NCBI GenBank assembly: GCA_903906635.1
Contig: CAIVLE010000228.1
Coordinates: forward strand, 1-35,160
Direction: 5' to 3'
DNA: 35,160 nt
DNA from: an uncultured Burkholderiales bacterium
Lineage (GTDB): Bacteria > Pseudomonadota > Gammaproteobacteria > Burkholderiales > Burkholderiaceae_C
In this document: in pieces, positions 26,167 to 33,853 of the stretch
How the letters are laid out: the number at the start of each line of letters is the position of its first letter
How positions within the stretch are numbered: the first letter of the stretch is position 1
The notes under the pieces: generated by a model
What the model was told of the DNA's origin: nothing
What the model saw: the letters and a program-made list of their open reading frames with translations, nothing else
The model's database searches: none
Position numbers and translations under genes: made by a program

Positions 26167-27348
26167 TTAGCAGGTCTCGGCAAACAATTCGCGCCCAATC
26201 AGCATGCGGCGGATTTCGCTGGTGCCGGCACCAATTTCGTACAGCTTGGCGTCACGCCACAAGCGCCCGAGCGGGTAATCGTTGATGTAGCCATTGCCAC
26301 CGAAAATTTGCACGCCCTCGCCTGCCATCCAGGTCGCTTTTTCGGCGCACCACAAGATGACCGAGGCGCAGTCTTTGCGCACTTGACGAACGTGCTCGGA
26401 GCCCAACAGGTCGAGGTTTTTGGCCACGGTGTAAGCAAACGAGCGCCCGGCTTGCAGCACGGTGTACATATCGGCCACTTTGCCTTGGATGAGCTGGAAC
26501 TCGCCAATGCTTTGGCCAAACTGTTGGCGCTCGTGGATGTAGGGAATCACCTGGTCCATCACCGACTGCATGATGCCCAAGGGCCCGCCCGTGAGCACCG
26601 CACGTTCGTAGTCGAGCCCACTCATCAACACCTTTGCGCCATTGTTCAAGCCGCCCAGAATGTTTTCGGACGGAACTTCAACGTTATGAAAGACCAACTC
26701 ACCCGTGTGGCTGCCGCGCATGCCTAGTTTGTCGAGTTTTTGGGCGATGGAGAAACCTTTCATGCTTTTCTCAATCAAAAACGCCGTCACCCCTCGCGCG
26801 CCCAATTCCGGTTCGCTCTTGGCGTAGACCACCAAGGTGTCGGCATCGGGACCATTGGTGATCCACATCTTGTTGCCATTGAGCAGGTAATAGCCCCCCT
26901 TGTCCTCGGCTTTGAGCTTCATGCTGATCACATCACTGCCCGCACCTGGCTCGGACATGGCCAGCGCGCCCACATGCTCGCCGCTGATGAGTTGGGGCAA
27001 GTACTTTTGGCGTTGTGCCTCAGTGCCGTTGCGCTTGATTTGGTTGACGCACAAGTTGCTGTGCGCGCCGTAGCTCAAGCCCACGCTGGCCGAGGCACGC
27101 GAGATTTCTTCCATGGCGATCATGTGGGCCAAGTAGCCCATGTTGGCGCCGCCATACTCCTCCCCTACGGTGATGCCCAGCACGCCCAAATCGCCCATCT
27201 TGCGCCACAGGTCCATGGGGAATTGGTCGGTGCGATCGATCTCGCTTGCGCGCGGGGCGATTTCGGCTTGCGCAAAGTCGCGCACGGCGTCCCGCAAGGC
27301 GTCGATGTCCTCGCCGAGTTGAAAATTAAGTCCAGGTAAGTTGTGCAT
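26167..27348 (-). CDS. liuA: Isovaleryl-CoA dehydrogenase
   Basis: A 393-residue FAD flavoenzyme that oxidises isovaleryl-CoA to 3-methylcrotonyl-CoA, the first committed acyl-CoA step of leucine breakdown. The catalytic base is E248 in GLDYERAVL, the position used by isovaleryl-CoA dehydrogenases. The usual acyl-CoA dehydrogenase Glu near the C-terminus is replaced ([12 protein letters not shown], Ala in place of the Glu of YEGT). Other family segments are [10 protein letters not shown] (131-140), GNKMWITNG (158-166) and [18 protein letters not shown] start at the ATG at 27348, with AGGAGG six bases upstream; the longer frame overlaps the thioesterase gene. Length equals that of known bacterial enzymes. 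It follows the thioesterase gene by 20 bases and belongs to the liuR transcript. Confidence 0.97.
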   Translation of the reverse strand: MHNLPGLNFQLGEDIDALRDAVRDFAQAEIAPRASEIDRTDQFPMDLWRKMGDLGVLGITVGEEYGGANMGYLAHMIAMEEISRASASVGLSYGAHSNLCVNQIKRNGTEAQRQKYLPQLISGEHVGALAMSEPGAGSDVISMKLKAEDKGGYYLLNGNKMWITNGPDADTLVVYAKSEPELGARGVTAFLIEKSMKGFSIAQKLDKLGMRGSHTGELVFHNVEVPSENILGGLNNGAKVLMSGLDYERAVLTGGPLGIMQSVMDQVIPYIHERQQFGQSIGEFQLIQGKVADMYTVLQAGRSFAYTVAKNLDLLGSEHVRQVRKDCASVILWCAEKATWMAGEGVQIFGGNGYINDYPLGRLWRDAKLYEIGAGTSEIRRMLIGRELFAETC

Positions 27349-27368
27349 GGGCGCCTCCTGCAAAAACA

Positions 27369-27824
27369 TCAATAGGTTTGTTTGACCACCGCGAGGGTCT
27401 GCTGCATCAAGGCGCAAGGCGACTCTTTGCCGTCTGCATCCAAATGAACCACCTCGGCCGTGGTGATGACGAGCCGCTTGCCAGCGCGCACCACATGGCC
27501 TCGGGCGCGCAGCTCTCCGTCGTTGAAGGCGGCCAAGAAGTTGATTTTGTATTCGACCGTAGCGACCTCCATGCCTTGCTCCACACAGGTCAGCCCGGCG
27601 TAGCCCGCGGCAATGTCCGCCAAAGCGCCCATGGCGCCACCGTGATAGCCGCCTTGTTGTTGGGTCACCCGCTCGGAGTAGGGCAGCGCAATTTCGACTT
27701 CACCAGGCGCCACCGAGACCAAGCGCGCTTGCAGGTGGCGCATCATGCCCTGGCGCACAAAGCTCGTCTCGATACGCTCACGCAATGCGGCGCTCGTGCT
27801 CGGGGTGTGGGACGCCTCGCTCAT
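27369..27824 (-). CDS. PaaI-type hot-dog thioesterase
   Basis: A 151-residue hot-dog-fold protein of the PaaI/YigI thioesterase group, expected to hydrolyse acyl-CoA esters in the cytoplasm. The core motif [20 protein letters not shown] (58-77) holds the helix with the conserved HGG and the catalytic-type acidic residue D70. The strand [14 protein letters not shown] follows. Its start overlaps the liuR stop by four bases (ATGA, 27821-27824), so it is translated with the regulator. In this operon it might release CoA from stalled branched-chain intermediates or act on a side product; substrate is not determinable here. Confidence 0.9.
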   Translation of the reverse strand: MSEASHTPSTSAALRERIETSFVRQGMMRHLQARLVSVAPGEVEIALPYSERVTQQQGGYHGGAMGALADIAAGYAGLTCVEQGMEVATVEYKINFLAAFNDGELRARGHVVRAGKRLVITTAEVVHLDADGKESPCALMQQTLAVVKQTY

Positions 27825-28270
27825 GCGCGCGTGGTCCGGGTTGGCTTGGAAGCTTTGTCTGGCTTGGCGGGGCTACCCGCGCTCAGGACTTGCTTGGCCA
27901 GCAAGCTGCGGGCTTCTTTTTCGTGCACTTTGACTTCTTCAAGGTTGGCCTGCAACTCGGCCATTTGTGCTTCGAGTTGTTGACGGTGCTGTGCGAGCAC
28001 CAGCAGGAATTTTTGCAACTGCGGCCCGGTGTCGCGCGGGCTGTCATACATGTCGATCAGCTCTTTGGCCTCGGTCAGCGACAACCCCAGACGCTTGGCG
28101 CGCAGGGTGAGTTTCAGGCGGGTGCGGTCACGATGGCTGTAAATGCGGTTGCGTGCGCCGGGGCCTGAGCGCTCGGGCTGGAGTAACCCCATGTCTTCGT
28201 AGAAGCGAATGGCGCGGGTGGTGAGGTCGAACTCACGCGCCAAGTCGCTGATGGAATAGGTGGTGGCCAT
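27821..28270 (-). CDS. liuR: MerR-family regulator LiuR of leucine/isovalerate catabolism
   Basis: A 149-residue MerR-family regulator. The winged helix-turn-helix is at the N-terminus (YSISDLAREFDLTTRAIRFYEDMGLL, 5-30, then the wing RNRIYSHRDRTRLK). A long dimerisation helix follows (about 85-125), then a short basic tail ([14 protein letters not shown]). There are no cysteines, so it is not a metal sensor. LiuR regulators are known in proteobacteria to control leucine and isovalerate degradation through a palindromic site. A perfect 22-base palindrome of that type lies 15 bases upstream of this start. It is the first gene of the run that includes isovaleryl-CoA dehydrogenase, so autoregulation is likely. 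The inducer is presumably an acyl-CoA intermediate of the pathway. Confidence 0.94.
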   Translation of the reverse strand: MATTYSISDLAREFDLTTRAIRFYEDMGLLQPERSGPGARNRIYSHRDRTRLKLTLRAKRLGLSLTEAKELIDMYDSPRDTGPQLQKFLLVLAQHRQQLEAQMAELQANLEEVKVHEKEARSLLAKQVLSAGSPAKPDKASKPTRTTRA

Positions 28271-28285
28271 GGCTGGGGTGCTCTG

Positions 28286-28307
28286 TTGACGTTTACGTAA
28301 ACGTCAA
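28286..28307. promoter_or_regulatory. LiuR operator, perfect 22-bp palindrome
   Basis: The 11-base half TTGACGTTTAC is followed at once by its exact reverse complement GTAAACGTCAA. It matches the known LiuR site type (TTTACGTAAACGTAAA-like core). It lies 15 bases before the liuR start codon and 32 bases after the metallopeptidase stop, so it can only serve the liuR operon. Confidence 0.88.
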
Positions 28308-28312
28308 TTATG
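28307..28312 (-). promoter_or_regulatory. Candidate -10 element of the liuR operon
   Basis: On the minus strand CATAAT differs from the -10 consensus by one base and touches the edge of the LiuR palindrome. A start site about seven bases downstream would lie inside the palindrome, which fits repression by LiuR. No good -35 hexamer is seen at normal spacing, so this is a weak call. Confidence 0.35.
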
Positions 28313-28339
28313 ACGGGTAAATTCGGCCCTCAGAAAAAT

Positions 28340-29278
28340 TCAATGCCAGGGGGGCAGCATTTCTTCCTTCAAGACGCGTCGGCGTTGTGCGTAGTCGGGC
28401 ATGACGCTTTGCACGGTGTCCCAAAAGCGCGGGCTGTGGTCCATCACCCGAAGGTGGCTCAGCTCGTGTGCCACCACGTAGTCGATCACCGCCAGCTTGT
28501 GGTGCAACAAGCGCCAGTTCAGTCGTATGGCGCCGTTGGCACTCGCGCTGCCCCAGCGGGTGGCTGCGCTGCTGAGCGACAAACGCTGCCATTGAACCCC
28601 GAGTTGTGGCGCGAAGTGGTTGAGCCGCTCGGTGAACAAGACTTTGGCGCGACGCATCAGCCAGGCTTGCACCGCATCACGAATTTGCTCTGGCGTGGCG
28701 TAGCGCGGCAGCCCCAGGCGCAAGGTGTGCAAGGTGTGCAAGGGGGCGGCCTCTTCAAATTGGGCGCTGTTTTTTTTCAAGGCCGCACTGGAGTCCAGTA
28801 AGACCTGGAGTCGATCGCCCAAGTAGGGCAACACCACGCCATCGCACCACTCGATGCGGGCTGCACCGAGCTGACGTTGACGCTCGCCCATCTCCACCAA
28901 TTTGCGGCCAATCCAATCGGCTTTTTCGCGCAGGGCAGACTCCACCTCACCCAAGCTGACCCAGCGAGGCGCACTGACCTCCAAACCATCAGGGCCAATG
29001 GCCATGCCGATGGTGCGCCGCTTGCTGCGACGAAAGGCATAGGCAATGTCGCTGTGTCCCAGTTGGATGCGCCGAGTCGCACGTGGATGGGCAAATTGCG
29101 CTGGGGGCAAGACGTGCCCCAAGGGTTCGACAGCAGGGGTGGCCCCTGAGGGCGAATTGGGCACGGGCTGTTGAGGCTTGTGCGTTATTTCGGTGGGCGC
29201 GCTTGCCCCAGAAGCGGTCGCAGCGCCAGGCGTGACGGTGTCAAACATGTCGAGCACGAGTTGCAAAAAGCGGCTCAT
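28340..29278 (-). CDS. YgjP-like M48/DUF45 family metallopeptidase
   Basis: A 312-residue protein whose C-terminal half is the YgjP/WLM-type zinc metallopeptidase fold. Visible motifs are ATRWGSASANGAIRLNWRLL and then VAHELSHLRVMDHSPRFWDTV, giving the zinc ligands H271 and H275 of HELSH and a third His at 281. The N-terminal 80 residues are Pro/Ala-rich and probably disordered. I start at the ATG at 29278, just after the plsC stop; a longer frame overlaps plsC. Two slippage-prone spots are inside the gene: a 9-base duplication encoding LHTLHTL (28721-28738) and a run of eight T on the plus strand (28770-28777). Its substrate is unknown. The gene commonly follows plsC in Burkholderiales. Confidence 0.9.
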   Translation of the reverse strand: MSRFLQLVLDMFDTVTPGAATASGASAPTEITHKPQQPVPNSPSGATPAVEPLGHVLPPAQFAHPRATRRIQLGHSDIAYAFRRSKRRTIGMAIGPDGLEVSAPRWVSLGEVESALREKADWIGRKLVEMGERQRQLGAARIEWCDGVVLPYLGDRLQVLLDSSAALKKNSAQFEEAAPLHTLHTLRLGLPRYATPEQIRDAVQAWLMRRAKVLFTERLNHFAPQLGVQWQRLSLSSAATRWGSASANGAIRLNWRLLHHKLAVIDYVVAHELSHLRVMDHSPRFWDTVQSVMPDYAQRRRVLKEEMLPPWH

Positions 29279-29288
29279 GCGTGGGCGC

Positions 29289-30038
29289 TCACAGCTTGGG
29301 GGCGTAGGCCTCGGGGTCGAGGCGTTGCATTTCAGACTCGATCCAGTCTTGGACCTCACGCATCAACTCGTCCGGATCTCGGCCCAGACTTGGAATGGGC
29401 TTGCCGATGGACACGTCGACCACGCCGGGGTGCTTGATGAAGGCACGACGCGGCCAGCATTTTGCAGAGGTGATGGCCACGGCAATCACGGGCGCGCCGG
29501 TGGCCACGGCCAAGCGGGTGCCCCCGCTTTTGTATTGCCCGCGCTGACCCCGCGCAATGCGGGTGCCCTCAGGGAACATGGTGACCCAAACGCCTTTGGC
29601 CAGCAGCGCTTGACCCTGCTCCACCACTTTGGCAAAGGCTTTGGCGCGCTGGCTGCGGTCAATGTGGATCATGTCGAGTTTGCCAATGGCCCAACCAAAA
29701 AACGGCACATACAGCAGCTCTTTTTTGAACACATAAGCGATCGGGTGCGGCATGATGGCCGGCATCAAAAACGTCTCGTACGTGGACTGGTGTTTGACCA
29801 ACAAAATGGCCGGGCTGGTGGCGCCATCGGGCAAATTTTCGAGGCCCTGGATTTGGTAGCGAATGCCCATGATGGCGCGCGCCGCATCGATGCTCAAACG
29901 CAGCCACCGAGCGGCCCACCGGTAGAGGGTGTCGCTTCGCGCGCCACACAAAGAGGCAATCACGATGAGCAAGGCGTAGGGGATGATGGTGAAGACCATC
30001 ACCGCCATGTGCAAGGCAGAGCGAACAAAAGCCATCAT
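29289..30038 (-). CDS. plsC: 1-Acyl-sn-glycerol-3-phosphate acyltransferase
   Basis: A 249-residue inner-membrane acyltransferase that adds the second acyl chain to lysophosphatidic acid, forming phosphatidic acid for phospholipid synthesis. The N-terminal 30 residues form a hydrophobic helix (AVMVFTIIPYALLIVIASL). The catalytic HX4(D/E) motif appears as HQSTYE (83-88). The substrate-binding motif FPEGTR is at 155-160, and KSGGTRLAVATGAPVIAVAI follows. The start overlaps the gmhB stop by four bases (30035-30038), so translation is coupled. The order gmhB-plsC-metallopeptidase is common in Burkholderiales and links envelope lipid and LPS precursor genes. Confidence 0.95.
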   Translation of the reverse strand: MMAFVRSALHMAVMVFTIIPYALLIVIASLCGARSDTLYRWAARWLRLSIDAARAIMGIRYQIQGLENLPDGATSPAILLVKHQSTYETFLMPAIMPHPIAYVFKKELLYVPFFGWAIGKLDMIHIDRSQRAKAFAKVVEQGQALLAKGVWVTMFPEGTRIARGQRGQYKSGGTRLAVATGAPVIAVAITSAKCWPRRAFIKHPGVVDVSIGKPIPSLGRDPDELMREVQDWIESEMQRLDPEAYAPKL

Positions 30039-30643
30039 GCGCGAGTGCCCGATTTGGATGACGATTTGCCCATGGATTTGCTGACAGGCTCGGGTTGGAG
30101 CAGCAACCAGTCGGCAAAGGCAGACACATCGGTGTGCACCATGGTGCCAGGGGGAAATTCAGGGGGCAGGGCTTGTCCGCGGTATTTTTCGCCCTTGCCA
30201 GTGAGCACCAAGTGGGGCATGCACCCCACGGCCGCGCCGGCTTGCAAATCGCGCAAGGTGTCGCCCACCGTGGGCACACGGGTCAACTCCATGCCGTAGC
30301 GTTCGGCGATTTGTTCAAACAGGCCCGGCGCAGGCTTGCGGCAATGGCAGTTGTCATCGGGGCTATGCGGGCAGTAAAACACCGCATCGATGCGACCACC
30401 AGCCGCTGCCAAGAGCTTATGCATCTTGGCGTGCATGGCGTTGAGGGCGGCCATGTCGTACAGACCGCGCCCCAAGCCCGATTGGTTGGTGGCCACCACC
30501 ACGTGCCAGCCCGCGTGGTTGAGCCGGGCAATGGCGTCGAGCACGCCGGGCATGGGCACCCACTCATCGGCCGACTTGACGTAGTCGTCGCGGTCTTGGT
30601 TGATGGTGCCGTCGCGGTCGAAGATGACGAGTTTGGTCTGCAT
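30035..30643 (-). CDS. gmhB: D-glycero-beta-D-manno-heptose-1,7-bisphosphate 7-phosphatase
   Basis: A 202-residue HAD phosphatase that removes the 7-phosphate of heptose bisphosphate on the way to ADP-heptose for lipopolysaccharide core. Motif I is FDRDGTIN (8-15, D9 and D11). ATNQSGLGRG and the zinc-binding loop CPHSPDDNCHCRKP identify GmhB rather than other HAD enzymes. GDTLRDLQAG is the metal-binding motif IV. It lies between glyS and plsC, with a 78-base spacer on the glyS side that carries a tandem repeat. A histidinol-phosphatase domain is the nearest relative, but the lack of a HisB partner and the zinc loop favour GmhB. Confidence 0.94.
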   Translation of the reverse strand: MQTKLVIFDRDGTINQDRDDYVKSADEWVPMPGVLDAIARLNHAGWHVVVATNQSGLGRGLYDMAALNAMHAKMHKLLAAAGGRIDAVFYCPHSPDDNCHCRKPAPGLFEQIAERYGMELTRVPTVGDTLRDLQAGAAVGCMPHLVLTGKGEKYRGQALPPEFPPGTMVHTDVSAFADWLLLQPEPVSKSMGKSSSKSGTRA

Positions 30644-30650
30644 GGTCGGT

Positions 30651-30698
30651 CGTTGCGTTAGGCTTTGCGTTGAGCGTTACGTTAGGCGTTGCGTTGAA
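30651..30698. repeat. Two-copy 24-bp tandem repeat between glyS and gmhB
   Basis: Copy one is 30651-30674 and copy two 30675-30698; 21 of 24 bases agree. Each copy is itself built of GCGTT/ACGTT pieces, so the array looks like growth from a shorter unit. It fills most of the 78-base spacer. No terminator or promoter is evident within it. Confidence 0.75.
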
Positions 30699-30721
30699 CT
30701 TGACTGGAGCCGCCGCGTGCT

Positions 30722-32863
30722 TTAACTGGCCAAGCAGGCGAGGTCGGCCACTTGGTTCATGGCCCGGTGCAAGCTCTTGAGCAAGCCTTGGCGGTTGAGG
30801 CGCAAGTCCATTTGCTCCGCGTTGACCATGACGCCGTCAAAGAACGCATCCACGGGTTCACGCAAGGCGGCCAGCGTTTGCAGCGAGGCGGTGTAGTCTC
30901 CCGCTTCAAACTGACTGTGGGCCAGTGGAGTGATCTGTTGCATGGCGGCGTACAGGGCTTGTTCAGCAGGCTCTTGCAACAAGATCTCGCTGACGTGGGC
31001 GTGGACTTCTTGAGCTTTTTTCAAGATATTGCCAATGCGTTTGTTGGCAGCGGCCAGAGCAGCGGCTTCGGGCAAGGCGGCAAAAGCACGCACAGCGCTG
31101 AGCCGTTGGCTGATGTCGCTCAAACGCTGGGGGTGCAAGGCCAACACAGCCTCGACCTCTTGCGCGCTGTAGCCTTGCTCGCGCAGGCTGCCAGAGAGGC
31201 GGTCGTAGATGAACGCGGTCAAAGCCTGCGTTGGATCGACGATGTGAGAGCCAAAAGCGGGCACCGCCTGGGCAATGACGTCTTGCAGCGCGAGCGCAAC
31301 ATCAGCCTCGCTGAGCATGCGGACCAGCCCCAAGGCATGGCGGCGCAACGCGAACGGGTCCTTGTCCCCCGTGGGCAAGTTGCCAATGCCAAACATACCC
31401 ACCAGGGTTTCGAGCTTATCTGCCAAGGCCACCACCAGACCCACGCGGTTGCGTGGCAGCGCGTCCCCTGCAAAGCGGGGTTTGTAGTGGTCTTCAATGG
31501 CTTGGGCCACGTCCTCGCCCAAGCCGTCGTGGCGGGCGTAGTAGCCACCCATGATGCCTTGCAGCTCAGGGAACTCGCCCACCATGTCGCTCAACAAGTC
31601 GGTCTTGGCCAAGCTCGCGGCGGTGTCGACCGCGTGCAAAAAGTCCGCGCCGCCCAGCGCCACATTGCTTTGGGTGAGCAATTGGGCAATGCCGTGCGCA
31701 ATGGCACGCACGCGCTCGGTGCGCTCGCCCTGGGTGCCCAGTTTGTTGTGGTAGACGACTTTTCCCAAACCTTCGACGCGCGAGGCCAAGGTTTTTTTAC
31801 GGTCTTGATCAAAGAAAAATTTGGCATCGGCCAAGCGCGGACGCACCACGCGCTCGTTGCCACCGATCACCGCGCTGGCGTCGTCAGGGGTGATGTTGCT
31901 CACCACCAAGAACTGGTGGGTCAACTTACCCGAAGCGTCGAGCAGCGGAAAGTACTTTTGGTTGGCCTTCATGGTCAAGATGAGGCACTCTTGCGGTACG
32001 TCCAGGAACTGCTTCTCGAATTCGCAGATCAGCACGTTGGGACGCTCGACCAAGGCGGTGACTTCGTCCAGCAAGGCCGCGTCGTCAATGGCGTGCACGC
32101 CCCCGCCGACTTTCGCCGCAGCGGCTTGGAGTTGCCGGGCAATCTCGTTGCGACGCTCGCCAAAACTGGCGATGACCGCGCCGTCTTGTGCCAAGGTGGC
32201 GGCGTAATGGTCAGCGTCTTGGAGCACCACAGGCGAGACCCGGGCTTCAAAGCGGTGACCTTGGGTGGTGTTGCCCGCTGTCAAGCCCAAGGCTTTGACA
32301 GGAACGACGGTGCTGCCGTGCAATGCCACCAAACTGTGAGCAGGTCGCACAAATTTGACGCTGCTCCAGCCGGGCAACTCGCAATCGGTCTCGAGCTGGT
32401 AGCTCATGACTTTGGGGATCGGCAGTTTGGCAATGGCTTCGTCCAAGGCTTTTTGCAGGCCTTGGGCCAAACTGGCGCCGTGCAGCACGCTGTCGTAGAA
32501 CAGGGCCTGGGCTTTGCCGTCGGGCGCATGCTTGAGTTGCGCCACGGCCTCGGGCCCTGCGCCAATGGCTTGGAGTTTTTTCAGCAAAGCGGGTGTGGGG
32601 TTGCCACTCGCGTCCAAGCCCACGGCCACGGGCATGAGTTTTTGTTGAACCGCACGGTCGCTGGCTTGGCTGAGCACGTGGGTGATGTGCGCGCCCAGGC
32701 GACGCGGCGAGGCAAACGGGGTGACGCTGGCGTCGCTGGAGGTGAGGCCTTGCGCTTGGAGCTGCTCAAACAAGACGTTGGAGAAAGTGTCGCCCAGTTT
32801 TTGCAAAACCTTGGGAGGCAGCTCTTCCACGAAAAGTTCGATGAGTAGGTTTTGTGTGGTCAT
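30722..32863 (-). CDS. glyS: Glycyl-tRNA synthetase beta subunit
   Basis: A 713-residue beta chain of the bacterial alpha2-beta2 glycyl-tRNA synthetase; it binds tRNA-Gly while the alpha chain activates glycine. The N-terminus NLLIELFVEELPPKVLQKLG, the internal KANQKYFPLLD, the HD-like YYARHDGLGEDVAQAIEDHY, and GDKDPFALRRHALGLVRML are family hallmarks. I start at the ATG at 32863, 17 bases after the glyQ stop; the longer open frame would overlap glyQ. A long open frame on the opposite strand covers nearly the whole gene but is a codon-bias shadow. No truncation or frameshift is seen. Confidence 0.97.
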   Translation of the reverse strand: MTTQNLLIELFVEELPPKVLQKLGDTFSNVLFEQLQAQGLTSSDASVTPFASPRRLGAHITHVLSQASDRAVQQKLMPVAVGLDASGNPTPALLKKLQAIGAGPEAVAQLKHAPDGKAQALFYDSVLHGASLAQGLQKALDEAIAKLPIPKVMSYQLETDCELPGWSSVKFVRPAHSLVALHGSTVVPVKALGLTAGNTTQGHRFEARVSPVVLQDADHYAATLAQDGAVIASFGERRNEIARQLQAAAAKVGGGVHAIDDAALLDEVTALVERPNVLICEFEKQFLDVPQECLILTMKANQKYFPLLDASGKLTHQFLVVSNITPDDASAVIGGNERVVRPRLADAKFFFDQDRKKTLASRVEGLGKVVYHNKLGTQGERTERVRAIAHGIAQLLTQSNVALGGADFLHAVDTAASLAKTDLLSDMVGEFPELQGIMGGYYARHDGLGEDVAQAIEDHYKPRFAGDALPRNRVGLVVALADKLETLVGMFGIGNLPTGDKDPFALRRHALGLVRMLSEADVALALQDVIAQAVPAFGSHIVDPTQALTAFIYDRLSGSLREQGYSAQEVEAVLALHPQRLSDISQRLSAVRAFAALPEAAALAAANKRIGNILKKAQEVHAHVSEILLQEPAEQALYAAMQQITPLAHSQFEAGDYTASLQTLAALREPVDAFFDGVMVNAEQMDLRLNRQGLLKSLHRAMNQVADLACLAS

Positions 32864-32880
32864 GTTCGTGTGTCCTACGC

Positions 32881-33786
32881 TCAAGCGGTCTTCTTGGGCA
32901 TGTGTTGCACCCATTCGCGCGGGGCCATGGGAAAGCCCAGGCGCTCTCGGCTGTCGTAGTAGCTTTGTGCCACGGCGCGGGCCAAGTTGCGAATGCGCCC
33001 AATGTAGGCGGCACGCTCGGTCACGCTGATGGCGCCACGTGCATCCAACAAGTTGAAGGTGTGGGCGGCTTTGAGGACTTGCTCGTAAGCGGGCAAAGCG
33101 AGTTGCTCGGTCATCAAGTGCTGGGCTTGCTTTTCATGGGCGCCAAAGGCGGTGAACAAGAACTCGGCGTCGCTGTGTTCAAAGTTGTAGGTCGATTGCT
33201 CGACTTCGTTTTGTTTGTAGACATCGCCATAGCTCAACCCCTCGGTCCATGTGAGGTTGTAGACGTTGTCTACGCCTTGCAAGTACATGGCCAGGCGCTC
33301 TAGACCGTAGGTGATTTCGCCGGTGATGGGTTGACAGTCGATGCCACCGACTTGCTGGAAGTAGGTGAACTGGGTGACTTCCATGCCGTTGAGCCAAACC
33401 TCCCAACCCAAACCCCAGGCGCCCAGGGTTGGGTTCTCCCAATCGTCTTCGACGAAGCGGATGTCGTTTTTCTTCAAATCAAAGCCCAGCGCTTGGAGCG
33501 AGCCGAGGTACAGCTCCAAGATGTTGCTGGGCGCGGGCTTTAAGACCACCTGGTATTGGTAGTAGTGCTGCAAGCGGTTGGGGTTTTCGCCATACCGGCC
33601 GTCTTTGGGGCGGCGGCTGGGTTGCACATACGCCGCTTTCCAAGGCTCGGGGCCGAGGGCGCGCAAGAAGGTGGCGGTGTGCGAGGTGCCGGCACCGACT
33701 TCCATGTCGTAGGGCTGGAGCAAGGCGCAGCCCTGGTCTGCCCAGTAGGTCTGGAGCTTGAGGATGATCTGTTGAAAAGTCAGCAT
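32881..33786 (-). CDS. glyQ: Glycyl-tRNA synthetase alpha subunit
   Basis: A 301-residue class II synthetase alpha subunit that forms glycyl-adenylate and, with GlyS, charges tRNA-Gly in the cytoplasm. Family segments run from the start ([20 protein letters not shown]) through [39 protein letters not shown] and [33 protein letters not shown] and [15 protein letters not shown] hold class II motifs 2 and 3. Length equals the family norm. It is directly upstream of glyS (17-base gap) and 67 bases downstream of lnt, the usual Burkholderiales order. Confidence 0.97.
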   Translation of the reverse strand: MLTFQQIILKLQTYWADQGCALLQPYDMEVGAGTSHTATFLRALGPEPWKAAYVQPSRRPKDGRYGENPNRLQHYYQYQVVLKPAPSNILELYLGSLQALGFDLKKNDIRFVEDDWENPTLGAWGLGWEVWLNGMEVTQFTYFQQVGGIDCQPITGEITYGLERLAMYLQGVDNVYNLTWTEGLSYGDVYKQNEVEQSTYNFEHSDAEFLFTAFGAHEKQAQHLMTEQLALPAYEQVLKAAHTFNLLDARGAISVTERAAYIGRIRNLARAVAQSYYDSRERLGFPMAPREWVQHMPKKTA

Positions 33787-33853
33787 GCAACAAAAGCCGA
33801 CCGTGGGCCAGCAAGTTAGGGGTGCAGGTCAAAACGCCTGCCAACCCTTGATT

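Noticed and set aside
30752-32848. A 698-codon open frame on the plus strand opposite glyS
   Set aside because: It lies exactly antisense to an intact, clearly recognisable glyS; G/C-ending codons suppress stops on the opposite strand. The translation is rich in Gln, His, Gly and Val without any family motif.
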